This document shows, one piece after another, positions 8,144 through 16,330 of a stretch of 46,979 nt of DNA. A program made the position numbers and the translations under genes. The notes under the pieces are model-generated. The model did no database searches. It saw nothing but the letters and a program-made list of their open reading frames with translations, and had not been told where the DNA came from. How positions within the stretch are numbered: the first letter of the stretch is position 1; each line of letters begins with the position of its first letter. Source of the stretch: an uncultured Prochlorococcus sp. (lineage in GTDB: Bacteria > Cyanobacteriota > Cyanobacteriia > PCC-6307 > Cyanobiaceae); NCBI GenBank assembly GCA_902572675.1, contig CACGGY010000002.1, positions 1 through 46,979 of the forward strand. The letters are read 5' to 3'.

Positions 8144-9569
8144 AAAAGTAATTAATCCTATTTTATTTTTACCCCTTGCTTTATGTATAAACACTATAAA
8201 TGTGCTTTCGAGTGAAACAAATAATGATATAGATAATTTTTCGAGAGAATTATCAAATAAGCCTTTTATTAATTATCAAGAGATAGAAAAACTTATCTTA
8301 AATAATCTAGAGTTAAAATCATTTCAAAATTTAGTTAACTCTGCAAGATTTAATCTATCAAGTAAAATTTCTAAGAAATTTCCATCCATAGATTTTCAAG
8401 CCAATGGGTCTCCAAAATATGTCTCAGGTAAAAATTACAGTAGCAATTCACCCAATTTAAAAACATCACAATTTACGGCTAATCCTTCTTTAAATATTAA
8501 ATGGAATTTAATTGAACCCCTTAGAGGAACAGAAATTAAAATTGCCAAAGACAATCTGCAAATTGCAGAAAATAATTATGAAATCAAGAAAAAAGATTTA
8601 ATTCAAGAAGCAAAAATGAGGTATCACAAATATCAAAAGTCATATCAAGAAATCCAAAATAAAAAATTTACACTTGCATTGTCAAAAACAATTTTAAATA
8701 ATGCTACATCAAAGTTAGATTCTGGAATTGGTACAAAGTTTGAAGTTCTTGAAGCAGAAGCTCAATTATCTCGAGATAAACAATCACTTAACGAAAAAAA
8801 AATAGAACATGAAATTAATAAAATGTCGCTTAAAGAAATTCTTAACATTAAGGAAAATTTTGAAAGTAATAAAGAACAAAATTTGATAGGTTTCTGGAAA
8901 CATAGATTGAATAAAAATATTAAGGCAGGTTTAGATAAAAATCTTTCCTTAAAAAATGCTCTTCTTCAAAAATCAATCAAAAATAGTCAAGCAAATAGTT
9001 TTTTAGCTAGAAATAAGCCAAATATTTACATAAGCAACACATTCTCCAGTACCTTTTCCAAAGGTGACTCTTTATCTACTGATATTGACTATAAAGAAAC
9101 TGGATCTAACTATACAAATTCAATAAGTCTTAATCTGTCATGGAGTATTTTCAACGGTGGTCAAAATAAAAACTCCTATAAATCAAAAATAGCAGATGCA
9201 AAATCTGAAGAATATGCTTATCAAAATCTAAAAAATATTTTAACTACAAATATTAGTAAAGCCTATTTGAATTTTAAATTAAATGAAGAAAAGATAGTTT
9301 CTTCTCTTAAAGATATTGAATCTAGTAAAGAGGCTTTAAGGCTTTCCAGGCTTAGATATGATGTTGGAATATCAACTCTCAAAGATGTACTTGTAAGACA
9401 AAATGAATTAAGTAATGCAAAATCAAAAAATATTAATGCTCTATATAATTACAACCTGAACTTAGATGAATTAGAAAGGTTAACTTTTCTTGAAATAAGC
9501 AAAACTTGTTTAGATAACAATAATAATAAAATTAAATATAAAGAATCTTTTTGCAATATTCCAAAATGA
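8136..9569 (+). CDS. TolC-like outer membrane efflux protein
   Basis: This 477-residue protein has an N-terminal signal peptide (hydrophobic ILFLPLALCINTINVLS within residues 8-25). Two repeats of long alternating helices and beta segments follow, as in TolC/OEP channel proteins. Recognisable elements include LNIKWNLIEPLRG and its repeat LNLSWSIFNGGQNKNSY, and the C-terminal SRLRYDVGISTLKDVL preceding the last helix. It would form the outer-membrane exit duct of a type I secretion or efflux system. No inner-membrane or adaptor partner is adjacent. It overlaps the upstream gene by 8 bases and its TGA overlaps the next ATG (ATGA), so three genes appear to be translationally coupled. Confidence 0.85.
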   Translation: MLRKVINPILFLPLALCINTINVLSSETNNDIDNFSRELSNKPFINYQEIEKLILNNLELKSFQNLVNSARFNLSSKISKKFPSIDFQANGSPKYVSGKNYSSNSPNLKTSQFTANPSLNIKWNLIEPLRGTEIKIAKDNLQIAENNYEIKKKDLIQEAKMRYHKYQKSYQEIQNKKFTLALSKTILNNATSKLDSGIGTKFEVLEAEAQLSRDKQSLNEKKIEHEINKMSLKEILNIKENFESNKEQNLIGFWKHRLNKNIKAGLDKNLSLKNALLQKSIKNSQANSFLARNKPNIYISNTFSSTFSKGDSLSTDIDYKETGSNYTNSISLNLSWSIFNGGQNKNSYKSKIADAKSEEYAYQNLKNILTTNISKAYLNFKLNEEKIVSSLKDIESSKEALRLSRLRYDVGISTLKDVLVRQNELSNAKSKNINALYNYNLNLDELERLTFLEISKTCLDNNNNKIKYKESFCNIPK

Positions 9570-10366
9570 ATTTACCAAATTTAACGAATAAACAATTGAG
9601 TGAATTAAATTCTTTATTTGAAGTAGTAAGTCAACGCCAAATAAAAGATTTTGGAAACATTAGTGCTAGCAATAAATCCGACGGATCATTGATTACCAGT
9701 TGTGATTTATGGAGTGATGAAACAATTGTAGATGGTCTAGCTTCAATAGCTCCAGGGGAAGGAGTCCTTAGTGAAGAAGGAGGGAAGCTAATTCCTGAAA
9801 CGAAAGCATATTGGGTTGTAGATCCATTAGATGGAACAACAAATTTTGCTGCAGGTATTCCTTACTGGTCTATATCAGTAGCAAGGTTCGTTGATGGTAA
9901 ACCGCAATCTTCATTTTTAATAATCCCTACATTGAAAAAAAAGTTTGTATCTATTAAAGGACAAGGAGTTTGGTTAAATAACCAAAAAATAGAGCCTAAA
10001 CAAAATAATCATCAAAGTGAATGCATTTCTTTATGTAGTAGATCAATAAAAATTTTGCAAAAAAAACCAAACGAAGCATTTCCTGGAAAAATCAGACTCT
10101 TAGGTGTATCGAGTTTAAATCTAGCGAGTGTAGCGATGGGGCAGACTTTTGGAGCAATAGAATCAACCCCCAAGATATGGGACATTGCGGCGTCCTGGCT
10201 ATTATTAGAAGAACTAAATTGTAGTATAGATTGGTTAGAAACAGATCCCTTGAATTTAGTTTCTGGACAAAACTTGAGTGATGTTAATTTTCCATTAATT
10301 GCTTGTAGATCTATAGAAAAAATTAAAATATTAAAATCATGGGGTAATTTATTATTGGAAAAATAG
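9566..10366 (+). CDS. Inositol monophosphatase family phosphatase
   Basis: The 266-residue protein has the metal-dependent sugar phosphatase signatures. These are SEEGG near residues 69-73, D86-P-L-D89-G-T-T-N-F (both aspartates bind metal) and WDIAASWLL near residue 204, which supplies the third catalytic aspartate. The family removes phosphate from inositol phosphates, histidinol phosphate, fructose-1,6-bisphosphate or PAP. Substrate cannot be decided here; cyanobacterial members have been proposed to act on several of these. The ATG at 9566 is chosen because it overlaps the preceding stop as ATGA, while the alternative upstream start is a TTG at 9551 inside the TolC-like gene. Confidence 0.88.
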   Translation: MNLPNLTNKQLSELNSLFEVVSQRQIKDFGNISASNKSDGSLITSCDLWSDETIVDGLASIAPGEGVLSEEGGKLIPETKAYWVVDPLDGTTNFAAGIPYWSISVARFVDGKPQSSFLIIPTLKKKFVSIKGQGVWLNNQKIEPKQNNHQSECISLCSRSIKILQKKPNEAFPGKIRLLGVSSLNLASVAMGQTFGAIESTPKIWDIAASWLLLEELNCSIDWLETDPLNLVSGQNLSDVNFPLIACRSIEKIKILKSWGNLLLEK

Positions 10367-10455
10367 TTGCATAATTAAAGAAATATTGGCTTGAAAAATT
10401 TCTTAATTAGATACAATAAAAAAATATATAAGGTAAATATTTGAAGAAAATAAAT

Positions 10456-11376
10456 ATGCAGCGCAGCTCAAAATGGATACTAAAAAGTTTGTGGGGAGCA
10501 TGTGAAAGATGGAACAAATCTGATTGTATCGATTTAAGTGCTGCCTTTGCTTACTACACACTACAATCATTTTTTCCTATTCTTCTAATTTCTCTTTCTA
10601 TAGCATCATGGTTCCTAGGTAAACAAGAGGGGTTAGATCAACAAATCATTTCTGTTGCTGCTCAGTTACTACCCCCTTCAGTAGTTGAATTAGTAGAAAC
10701 AACATTATTTAATTTGATTGATCAAGGTTTTGGGGCAGGTGTTCTAGGAGCTATGTTTTTGCTATTTACAGCAGGAAATGCATATTTATCTCTCCAAAGA
10801 GGTTCAGATAGGCTGTGGGAAGACGAACTTCCCTCCAAAAAAGTAAATGCTGCTTGGAGAGAGCAAGCTTCTAGGTTCCTCCGAAATAGAGTTGAAGCTT
10901 TTTTAATAGTATTCTTTATAGGATTCTTAATGGTATTAGATCAGATTAGTGCAAATCTCAGAATGATACCAAGTAACGTTTTAGACAATCTGTCAAATTC
11001 TAATAATTTAATTTCTGATTTTTTGGTAAATTTACCTCTTTTACAAGTTGGTCAATATGCAATCCCACTAATTGGCTTTACTTTAATGGCTCTTTTATTG
11101 CAAGCACTCTTACCTAGTCGAAAAGTTCCTTTGAAACCACTTTTGCCTGGATCTTTTCTTATTGGAATTGGTCTAACAACTCTGAATTTAGCAGTCAGTA
11201 AAAGTATCCTTTCTCTTGGCACAAGATTTCAAGCATATGGTTTTATTGGAGGTTTTCTTGTACTTACATTGTGGGTCTGGCTTTTAGGTGTAATTTTATA
11301 TTTTGGACAGTGCTGGAGTGTTGTTATTGCTAGTATGTCCATAGTAAATAAAAGAAGAAAAAGACTGAATAAGTAG
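10456..11376 (+). CDS. YihY/BrkB family inner membrane protein
   Basis: About 306 residues with six hydrophobic segments. It has the YihY/BrkB family hallmark near the N-terminus, DLSAAFAYYTLQSFFPILL, in which helices follow a short amphipathic stretch, and the later GFIGGFLVLTLWVWLLGVIL-like final helices. The family was once annotated as ribonuclease BN, which is no longer accepted; the function is unknown. The start is uncertain. An ATG at 10456 is used, but a TTG at 10441 has a better-placed AAGG 7 bases upstream (10430-10433). The stop is one base before the next ATG, so the two genes are probably co-expressed. Confidence 0.85.
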   Translation: MQRSSKWILKSLWGACERWNKSDCIDLSAAFAYYTLQSFFPILLISLSIASWFLGKQEGLDQQIISVAAQLLPPSVVELVETTLFNLIDQGFGAGVLGAMFLLFTAGNAYLSLQRGSDRLWEDELPSKKVNAAWREQASRFLRNRVEAFLIVFFIGFLMVLDQISANLRMIPSNVLDNLSNSNNLISDFLVNLPLLQVGQYAIPLIGFTLMALLLQALLPSRKVPLKPLLPGSFLIGIGLTTLNLAVSKSILSLGTRFQAYGFIGGFLVLTLWVWLLGVILYFGQCWSVVIASMSIVNKRRKRLNK

Positions 11377-11377
11377 T

Positions 11378-11719
11378 ATGAATTCTTTCATCAAGGAAAA
11401 TCAAAATTTGCTTATTTTATCTCTAATCATACTCATAGCAATTCCTATTTTTGGCATTAACTTTTTTCTTAACTTTCTTGGTAACATACTACTACTTTTA
11501 ATTCTAGTTCCTCTTTTATTATTACTTATAATATTAATAGGTTTTAATTCTTACAAATCAACAATTAATTCTTGCAGCAACTGTGGAGCAATAAACTTAG
11601 GATTTAGTGAAACTTGTATGAATTGCGGTATGGATTTAGAGAATATTAATAAGAAAAATCAATTAAATGAGAAACCAAGTGAGAGTACAATTGAAATTGA
11701 AGCAGAAGAAATAAAATAA
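11378..11719 (+). CDS. Small membrane protein with zinc ribbon
   Basis: This 113-residue protein has two adjacent strongly hydrophobic segments (about residues 12-30 and 33-53). A C-x2-C...C-x2-C zinc-ribbon-like module follows (SCSNCGAINLGFSETCMNCG, about residues 65-84). The tail is charged and rich in glutamate and lysine. The arrangement suggests a membrane-anchored zinc ribbon, probably facing the cytoplasm. It follows the YihY/BrkB gene by a single base, so the two are likely translated together. I do not recognise a named family and do not assign a function. Confidence 0.7.
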   Translation: MNSFIKENQNLLILSLIILIAIPIFGINFFLNFLGNILLLLILVPLLLLLIILIGFNSYKSTINSCSNCGAINLGFSETCMNCGMDLENINKKNQLNEKPSESTIEIEAEEIK

Positions 11720-11723
11720 ATTT

Positions 11724-11870
11724 CTAACCTATTCCAATTTGTCGCAGTATACTTTGTCCAGTAATTAATTCAGTACCTAGACCAATCAATATACCCATCA
11801 TTGCCATACGGCCATTCCAGGTTTCAGCAAAATTAACAAAGCCGAATCTTGGTTGATTTTCTTCATTCAT
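11724..11870 (-). CDS. hli: High-light-inducible protein (Hli/Scp)
   Basis: A 48-residue one-helix chlorophyll-binding protein. The sequence carries the Hli/LHC motif E-x2-N-G-R-x-A-M-x-G (FAETWNGRMAMMGILIGLG) where the glutamate, asparagine and arginine contact chlorophyll and the helix. The N-terminus is short (MNEENQPRFGF). Such proteins bind chlorophyll and carotenoid and protect photosystems and chlorophyll-synthesis intermediates under light stress. Prochlorococcus high-light strains carry many copies. The gene lies alone between a convergent + strand gene (5-base gap) and an upstream gap of about 70 bases that would hold its promoter. Confidence 0.92.
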   Translation of the reverse strand: MNEENQPRFGFVNFAETWNGRMAMMGILIGLGTELITGQSILRQIGIG

Positions 11871-11940
11871 AATTAACTTAAATCCCTGTTATTTTTATTT
11901 TAACGTTTTAATGAATAAATTAGGATAAATAATAAAATAA

Positions 11941-12324
11941 TTATTTAATATGCCTAACCCCATCAACAGGTCTATATTCATCTCCAGTTAATTCCTCATA
12001 TACAATCGCTGGTAACCCTGTATCAAACATTGTTTGTAACGCCTCCTTGAGCATAGGATTCCATCCTCCAGTACTTACTTTCCCATGTCTTACAGTCCAA
12101 TCCCAAGTACCCTGAAGATCTCGTGGTAATCTACCTTCTCTGTCTCTTCGAGCCACTAAGTCCAAAGATTCTACCAAACCTACAATAATTGGATTTTTAC
12201 CATAAGAGGGGGTTAGACTTAGTTCAAGCCTAACGGGATCTTCTTTTACCATTCTCAATCGAAACCTTGGTGGTAACTTCAGGGACCTTATGACTGCTGA
12301 GACAATTTTTGTTCTTAATTCCAA
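11941..12324 (-). CDS. Conserved cyanobacterial protein of unknown function (127 aa)
   Basis: A 127-residue soluble protein, basic at the N-terminus, with tryptophan-rich and proline-containing segments (GTWDWTVRHGKVSTGGW, YEELTGDEYRPVDGVRH). No signal peptide or membrane segment is present. The high density of conserved-looking residues such as RLRMVKEDPVRLELSL suggests a constrained, ordered fold. I do not recognise a named domain. It follows the DUF2973-like gene on the same strand after a 28-base gap, so the two may form a transcription unit. Confidence 0.75.
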   Translation of the reverse strand: MELRTKIVSAVIRSLKLPPRFRLRMVKEDPVRLELSLTPSYGKNPIIVGLVESLDLVARRDREGRLPRDLQGTWDWTVRHGKVSTGGWNPMLKEALQTMFDTGLPAIVYEELTGDEYRPVDGVRHIK

Positions 12325-12352
12325 TTTTTTTAACCTTAAATTTTAAATTTGA

Positions 12353-12616
12353 TTAATCAGTTGTTGTACCCTTTTCTTCTAAAGAAGAGTCATTATCATT
12401 TGAAAATCTTACTGTTAATAACTCTTCTTCTGTTATGTTTCCTGATTTATCTAAAAGTTCTGGGTGAATTGTATACTTTTTTTGGTTAAAGTTAGAGTTA
12501 TTAAGACTTTTTTTTTCAGTCCCAGCAATACCCCAACCGTTAGACATTACTTTGAAAGCCTTCCAAACTAAATAGGTCAAAGCTGCTGAATATATAATCG
12601 GAAAAATAATCGTCAT
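12353..12616 (-). CDS. DUF2973-like single-pass membrane protein
   Basis: An 87-residue protein with one N-terminal membrane helix (IIFPIIYSAALTYLVWKAF) and a soluble tail. The tail contains HPELLDKSGNITEEELLTVRF, which resembles the HPELLDxxGxxxxExLLxMxF pattern of the cyanobacterial DUF2973 family. The family has no established function. The tail ends in an acidic, low-complexity stretch. It is the first gene of a likely two-gene minus-strand unit with the 127-aa protein; the deg-type protease gene begins about 150 bases away on the other strand. Confidence 0.65.
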   Translation of the reverse strand: MTIIFPIIYSAALTYLVWKAFKVMSNGWGIAGTEKKSLNNSNFNQKKYTIHPELLDKSGNITEEELLTVRFSNDNDSSLEEKGTTTD

Positions 12617-12765
12617 TGAAGTTATTAATTAATTAATTTTATAATTAGTATCATAGCCCTAAAAAAAGAAAATTAGCTACTTTGAGTAAATAAATTATTT
12701 CTCTTATACTAAATTAAAATTTTTTTAGTAGTTATATTACAAACACTCTAATAATTTATTTTTTG

Positions 12766-13917
12766 ATGTATTTGATGAACAGAAGAAAATCAAAATTGAA
12801 TTTTTTTAACCATAAGCAATTATTGCTTTCCACAGTAATTTCGATGGGTATTATTTCTTCATCCAATGTAATATCTCAACCATTAAATAATTCAAGATTT
12901 AATGAACTTAATTTAGACTCGAACAAATCTTTTATAACCCGAGCTGTAGAAAAAACGGGTGCTTCTGTCGTTACAATTGATACTCAAAGATATATTAAAA
13001 AAAGAAAATTACCAAATAACTCTCAACTATTCCTAGATCCATACTTAGAGAGATTTTTTGGATTAGATTTACCTAAAGACAATAAGCCAAGTATAGAACA
13101 GGGCCAAGGAAGTGGATTTATATTCGCAGATGGACTTGTAATGACTAATGCTCATGTTGTAAATGGATCAGACAAGGTAATCGTTGGTTTAACCAATGGC
13201 AAAAAATTAAAAGCAAAACTGATAGGTCAGGACTTTTTTACTGATTTAGCTGTACTTAAGATTGAAGGGAAAGGACCTTGGCCAAAAGCGCAATTAGGTG
13301 ATTCATCAAAAATTAAAGTTGGTGATTGGGCAATCGCAGTAGGAAATCCATTCGGACTGGAAAATACAGTTACACTTGGTATTGTTAGTAATCTCAAAAG
13401 AAACGTTACTCAATTAGGAATATATGACAAAAAACTTGAGCTTATTCAAACAGATGCAGCTATTAATCCTGGCAATTCAGGAGGTCCACTATTAAACAGC
13501 AATGGAGAGGTAATAGGTATTAATACTTTGATCAGATCTGGTCCAGGAGCGGGTCTAAGTTTCTCAATCCCAATAAATAAAGCCAAGGAAATCGCCTATC
13601 AACTTGTTAAGAATGGAAAAGTAATACATCCTATGATTGGGTTAAGCTTAATAGATGAAAATAATTTTGAAACGAATAATAATAAAGTAAAAGTTGGTTA
13701 TGTAGTGCCTAATAGTCCTGCTGAAAAGAGCGGAATTAAAGTGAATGATACAATCATAAAAGTTGGCAACAAAAATGTTGAAACAGCCTCAGACGTTATA
13801 AGTCAAATTAATCAAAATGGTATTTATAAAAAAATAAATGTATTATTAAAGCGAAAAAATATATTCATTCAAGTAAAAGTAAAACCAACAGATATCACTA
13901 ATCTAAAAAATTATTAA
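12766..13917 (+). CDS. Deg/HtrA-family serine protease
   Basis: A 383-residue periplasmic or lumenal serine endoprotease of the cyanobacterial HhoA/HhoB/HtrA group. It has an N-terminal basic region and hydrophobic signal (LLLSTVISMGIISSSNVIS). The trypsin-like domain carries the triad H130 (TNAHVV), D160 (TDLAVLKI) and S238 (NPGNSGGP), and one C-terminal PDZ domain starts near residue 290 (GYVVPNSPAEKSGIKVND). These enzymes remove damaged photosystem and envelope proteins. The start is uncertain among ATG 12766, ATG 12775 and an unlikely TTG at 12763. The assignment to one Deg paralogue is not possible from the sequence alone. Confidence 0.9.
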   Translation: MYLMNRRKSKLNFFNHKQLLLSTVISMGIISSSNVISQPLNNSRFNELNLDSNKSFITRAVEKTGASVVTIDTQRYIKKRKLPNNSQLFLDPYLERFFGLDLPKDNKPSIEQGQGSGFIFADGLVMTNAHVVNGSDKVIVGLTNGKKLKAKLIGQDFFTDLAVLKIEGKGPWPKAQLGDSSKIKVGDWAIAVGNPFGLENTVTLGIVSNLKRNVTQLGIYDKKLELIQTDAAINPGNSGGPLLNSNGEVIGINTLIRSGPGAGLSFSIPINKAKEIAYQLVKNGKVIHPMIGLSLIDENNFETNNNKVKVGYVVPNSPAEKSGIKVNDTIIKVGNKNVETASDVISQINQNGIYKKINVLLKRKNIFIQVKVKPTDITNLKNY

Positions 13918-13921
13918 AGTT

Positions 13922-14065
13922 TCAATTTTCATATTGTTTAAGTATTTCCACACACTTAGAAATGCAATTGCCATCTTTTATATCACATATCGAAATGCAT
14001 TCAAAATAACTTTCAATAGGATCAGAAATTTGTAACTTTTTTTCTTGCAAATCATATTTATTCAT
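13922..14065 (-). CDS. Small CX3C-X6-CX3C protein (47 aa)
   Basis: A 47-residue open frame with an ATG start and hydrophilic flanks. Its core ECISICDIKDGNCISKCVE carries four cysteines in two CX3C pairs separated by six residues. This is like helical-hairpin proteins held by two disulfides, or a metal site. It is not a shadow of a longer gene: it lies in the gap between the convergent Deg protease gene (4-base separation of stops) and the ABC-F gene. The paired cysteines argue for real coding. The function is unknown. Confidence 0.65.
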   Translation of the reverse strand: MNKYDLQEKKLQISDPIESYFECISICDIKDGNCISKCVEILKQYEN

Positions 14066-14229
14066 TTAAATAATTAAAAACTTATTTTTGTACTTTTAAG
14101 GTTAAAAAAGAACAGTAAACAATGTAAAGATAAATGAGTGATATTGCCTAGCTGTATGTAAACTTTTTTAAAAGTAATCAAAATTTATGAAAAAAAATTA
14201 ATTACTTTTTACACATTTTTTGTTTTTTT

Positions 14230-15840
14230 TTATTTTTTTTCTAAAAAATATTCGTAATTACCATAATATGAAAATAACTTTGAATCCTTAATTTCGATAA
14301 TTCTATTTGCAACCTTTGAAATAAAATATCGATCATGAGAAATGATTAATAATGAACCTTGATAATTATTAATTGCTAATTCTAAATTTTCTTTAGATTG
14401 AAGATCCAAATGATTTGTTGGTTCATCCAATAGCAAAAAATTACTTGGGTTGATGATCATAAGAGCCAATGCTAATCTGGCCTTTTCTCCCCCACTGAGT
14501 TGTTTAATATATTTAAAAACAGTTTCATCTTGAAAACCAAAACCTCCTAAAAAAGTTCTTACTTTTTTTTGTGACCATTCAGGAGATTTATTACATATTA
14601 AATCAATAACTCTTGAATCTAGGGCAAGTACCTCAGCCTGATTCTGTTCATAATAGCTAGTAATTATATTATGTTTACCAAGAGTTATTTCTCCAATTTC
14701 GGGAGATATTTTTTTCATAATAATTTTAAGCAATGTAGATTTGCCACATCCATTAGGTCCCAATATCGCTATTTTATCTCCCGAAGAAATCTTTAAATTA
14801 ACATCTAAAAAAAGTATTTTATCCTCAAAACTATGAGATAAATTTTTTATATTTAGCACTAATCTTCCTGATCGAGGACACTCTGGAAATTTAAAAGCAG
14901 GACTTTTTGATTTTACTTTAGGGGCCTCAAGTTTAGATATCTTTTTTAATTGTTTTTCTCTACTCTTGGCTTGAGAACTTCTAGTTGCACTAGCTCTAAA
15001 CCTATCAATATACTTCTTCTGGATCTCAATTTCTTTTTGTTGTAATTGAAAAGCTTTATTTTGTGATTCTTCGTTTAAGGACTTTTGCTCCACAAAAAAA
15101 GAATAGTTCCCATTATAAATTTCAGATATCCCTCTATCTATAAAAATTATTTTTTTACATAATTTGTCTAAAAAATATCTATCATGGCTAATTATGATTA
15201 TCGCAATCTTAAGTGACATCAAATATTCTTCCAGCCAGAAAATAGTGTCTAAATCTAAATGATTGGTGGGTTCATCAAGTAAAAGTAAATCAGGTTTTTG
15301 TAAGATAATTTTCCCAAGTGCAACTTTCATTTGCCAACCACCTGAAAAATTACCAACTAATTTATCAGCATCTTCAATAGAGAAACCTAGTTTAGGTAAT
15401 ATTTTTTCAACATCAGATTGCATTTTATAGCCACCTAAAGCTTCGAATTTTGCTTGATATTTAGCGAGTTGATTTACTAAAGTTTCAAGTTCTTCGGTAT
15501 GTTTTTCTATATCCAAAGATTTCATTTTATTCTCAATTTCTAAAAGTTTAGCGGCTACATTTTGTATATCTTTAAATGAACTTTCTAATTCCTCTCTAAC
15601 TGAACAATTCAAATTACAATCTAACTCTTGTTTTAAATAAGCAATTTTAGGATTTCCCTCTTTTATGATCGTTCCACTTGTTTGCTCTTCCTCTCCAATT
15701 AATATCTTAAATTGGGTTGATTTACCAGCACCATTAGAACCAACCAAGCCAACTTTTTCACCTTTCTTAATCTCCCAATTAATATTTTTTAAAACAATAT
15801 CAGTAGAATAAATTTTGCTTACACCTTCAAATCTAATCAC
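14230..15840 (-). CDS. ABC-F family ATPase (Uup/EttA-like)
   Basis: A 536-residue soluble protein with two ATP-binding cassettes and no membrane segments. Each half has a Walker A (GSNGAGKST near 36-44; GPNGCGKST near 360), a signature (NFSGGWQMKVAL; QLSGGEKARLAL) and a Walker B followed by DEPTNHLDL. The inter-domain linker is charged and helical (about 240-320), as expected for the P-site tRNA interaction motif of ABC-F factors. These proteins act on ribosomes as translation factors. The exact subfamily is not certain; the weak C-terminal extension argues against classical Uup with its DNA-binding tail. The preceding gene on the strand is absent for at least 70 bases. Confidence 0.88.
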   Translation of the reverse strand: MIRFEGVSKIYSTDIVLKNINWEIKKGEKVGLVGSNGAGKSTQFKILIGEEEQTSGTIIKEGNPKIAYLKQELDCNLNCSVREELESSFKDIQNVAAKLLEIENKMKSLDIEKHTEELETLVNQLAKYQAKFEALGGYKMQSDVEKILPKLGFSIEDADKLVGNFSGGWQMKVALGKIILQKPDLLLLDEPTNHLDLDTIFWLEEYLMSLKIAIIIISHDRYFLDKLCKKIIFIDRGISEIYNGNYSFFVEQKSLNEESQNKAFQLQQKEIEIQKKYIDRFRASATRSSQAKSREKQLKKISKLEAPKVKSKSPAFKFPECPRSGRLVLNIKNLSHSFEDKILFLDVNLKISSGDKIAILGPNGCGKSTLLKIIMKKISPEIGEITLGKHNIITSYYEQNQAEVLALDSRVIDLICNKSPEWSQKKVRTFLGGFGFQDETVFKYIKQLSGGEKARLALALMIINPSNFLLLDEPTNHLDLQSKENLELAINNYQGSLLIISHDRYFISKVANRIIEIKDSKLFSYYGNYEYFLEKK

Positions 15841-15910
15841 TGTTTTAAAATAGAATTTACAAAATCTGAGGTTTATTTACTAAAAATATTTTGTGGAATA
15901 AAATTGAATT

Positions 15911-16087
15911 ATGAAAAGAATAGAACAAATCGTTGTGATTTGCATAGCTGCAGCTCTTGCAATTCCAAGTTATTGGTTTTTTTGGACTTTAGCTGGAGGA
16001 GGAGGCTATAACAAAAGAATAAAACCTATTACGAATCAAAGTAATAATTATTCTGAACCAGTTACTAAAGTCCTCCTCGAGCCTTAA
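15911..16087 (+). CDS. Small single-pass membrane protein (58 aa)
   Basis: A 58-residue frame starting at an ATG, with a short basic N-terminus (MKRIEQ), one membrane helix (VVICIAAALAIPSYWFFWTL) and a glycine cluster GGGG before a polar tail. The organisation (positive-inside, helix, polar tail) is convincing for a real membrane peptide. No family is recognised. Its last 23 bases overlap the convergent 76-aa gene. It lies in the gap beyond the start of the ABC-F gene, so it is divergent from it. Confidence 0.6.
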   Translation: MKRIEQIVVICIAAALAIPSYWFFWTLAGGGGYNKRIKPITNQSNNYSEPVTKVLLEP

Positions 16088-16295
16088 CTAACCACATTTT
16101 AGTAGCCTCATCGTCAATAGTACTCAAATATTCAATAACCTCTTCTTTGGTAACAGAAATATTTAACTCATCTCCAATATCACATATTTTATCTAAAGCT
16201 TTTTTTGGATTCGTTAAAGCTATCATAAACAAACTTTGTTTCTTCTTAGAGTCGTTTGCTATTAACTTATAGAGCTTTTCCGCATTACTATTCAT
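16065..16295 (-). CDS. Short Nif11-like protein (76 aa), tentative
   Basis: A 76-residue helical protein with no membrane segment. The spacing of hydrophobic residues (SLFMIALTNPKKALDKICDIGDEL, then VTKEEVIEYL, here quoted in parts) resembles Nif11-type leader domains, and the protein ends in KARGGL, which recalls a double-glycine leader terminus. However, no core peptide follows and no maturation enzyme is nearby, so it may simply be a Nif11-like fold with another role. It follows the 112-aa gene after 35 bases on the same strand and overlaps a convergent 58-aa gene by 23 bases. The family call is weak. Confidence 0.6.
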   Translation of the reverse strand: MNSNAEKLYKLIANDSKKKQSLFMIALTNPKKALDKICDIGDELNISVTKEEVIEYLSTIDDEATKMWLVKARGGL

Positions 16296-16330
16296 GTTTT
16301 TAAAAATCTATTTATTAATAGATTATTACT

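Noticed and set aside
10441..10455. TTG at 10441 as the BrkB start
   Set aside because: Not firmly excluded, as AAGG is well placed, but TTG starts look rare here and an ATG follows five codons later; noted in the feature entry instead.
14170..14209. Inverted repeat AAAAGTAAT...ATTACTTTT as a terminator of the ABC-F gene
   Set aside because: The stem is entirely AU-rich apart from one pair, the loop is 22 bases, and no run of U follows it on the ABC-F transcript strand.
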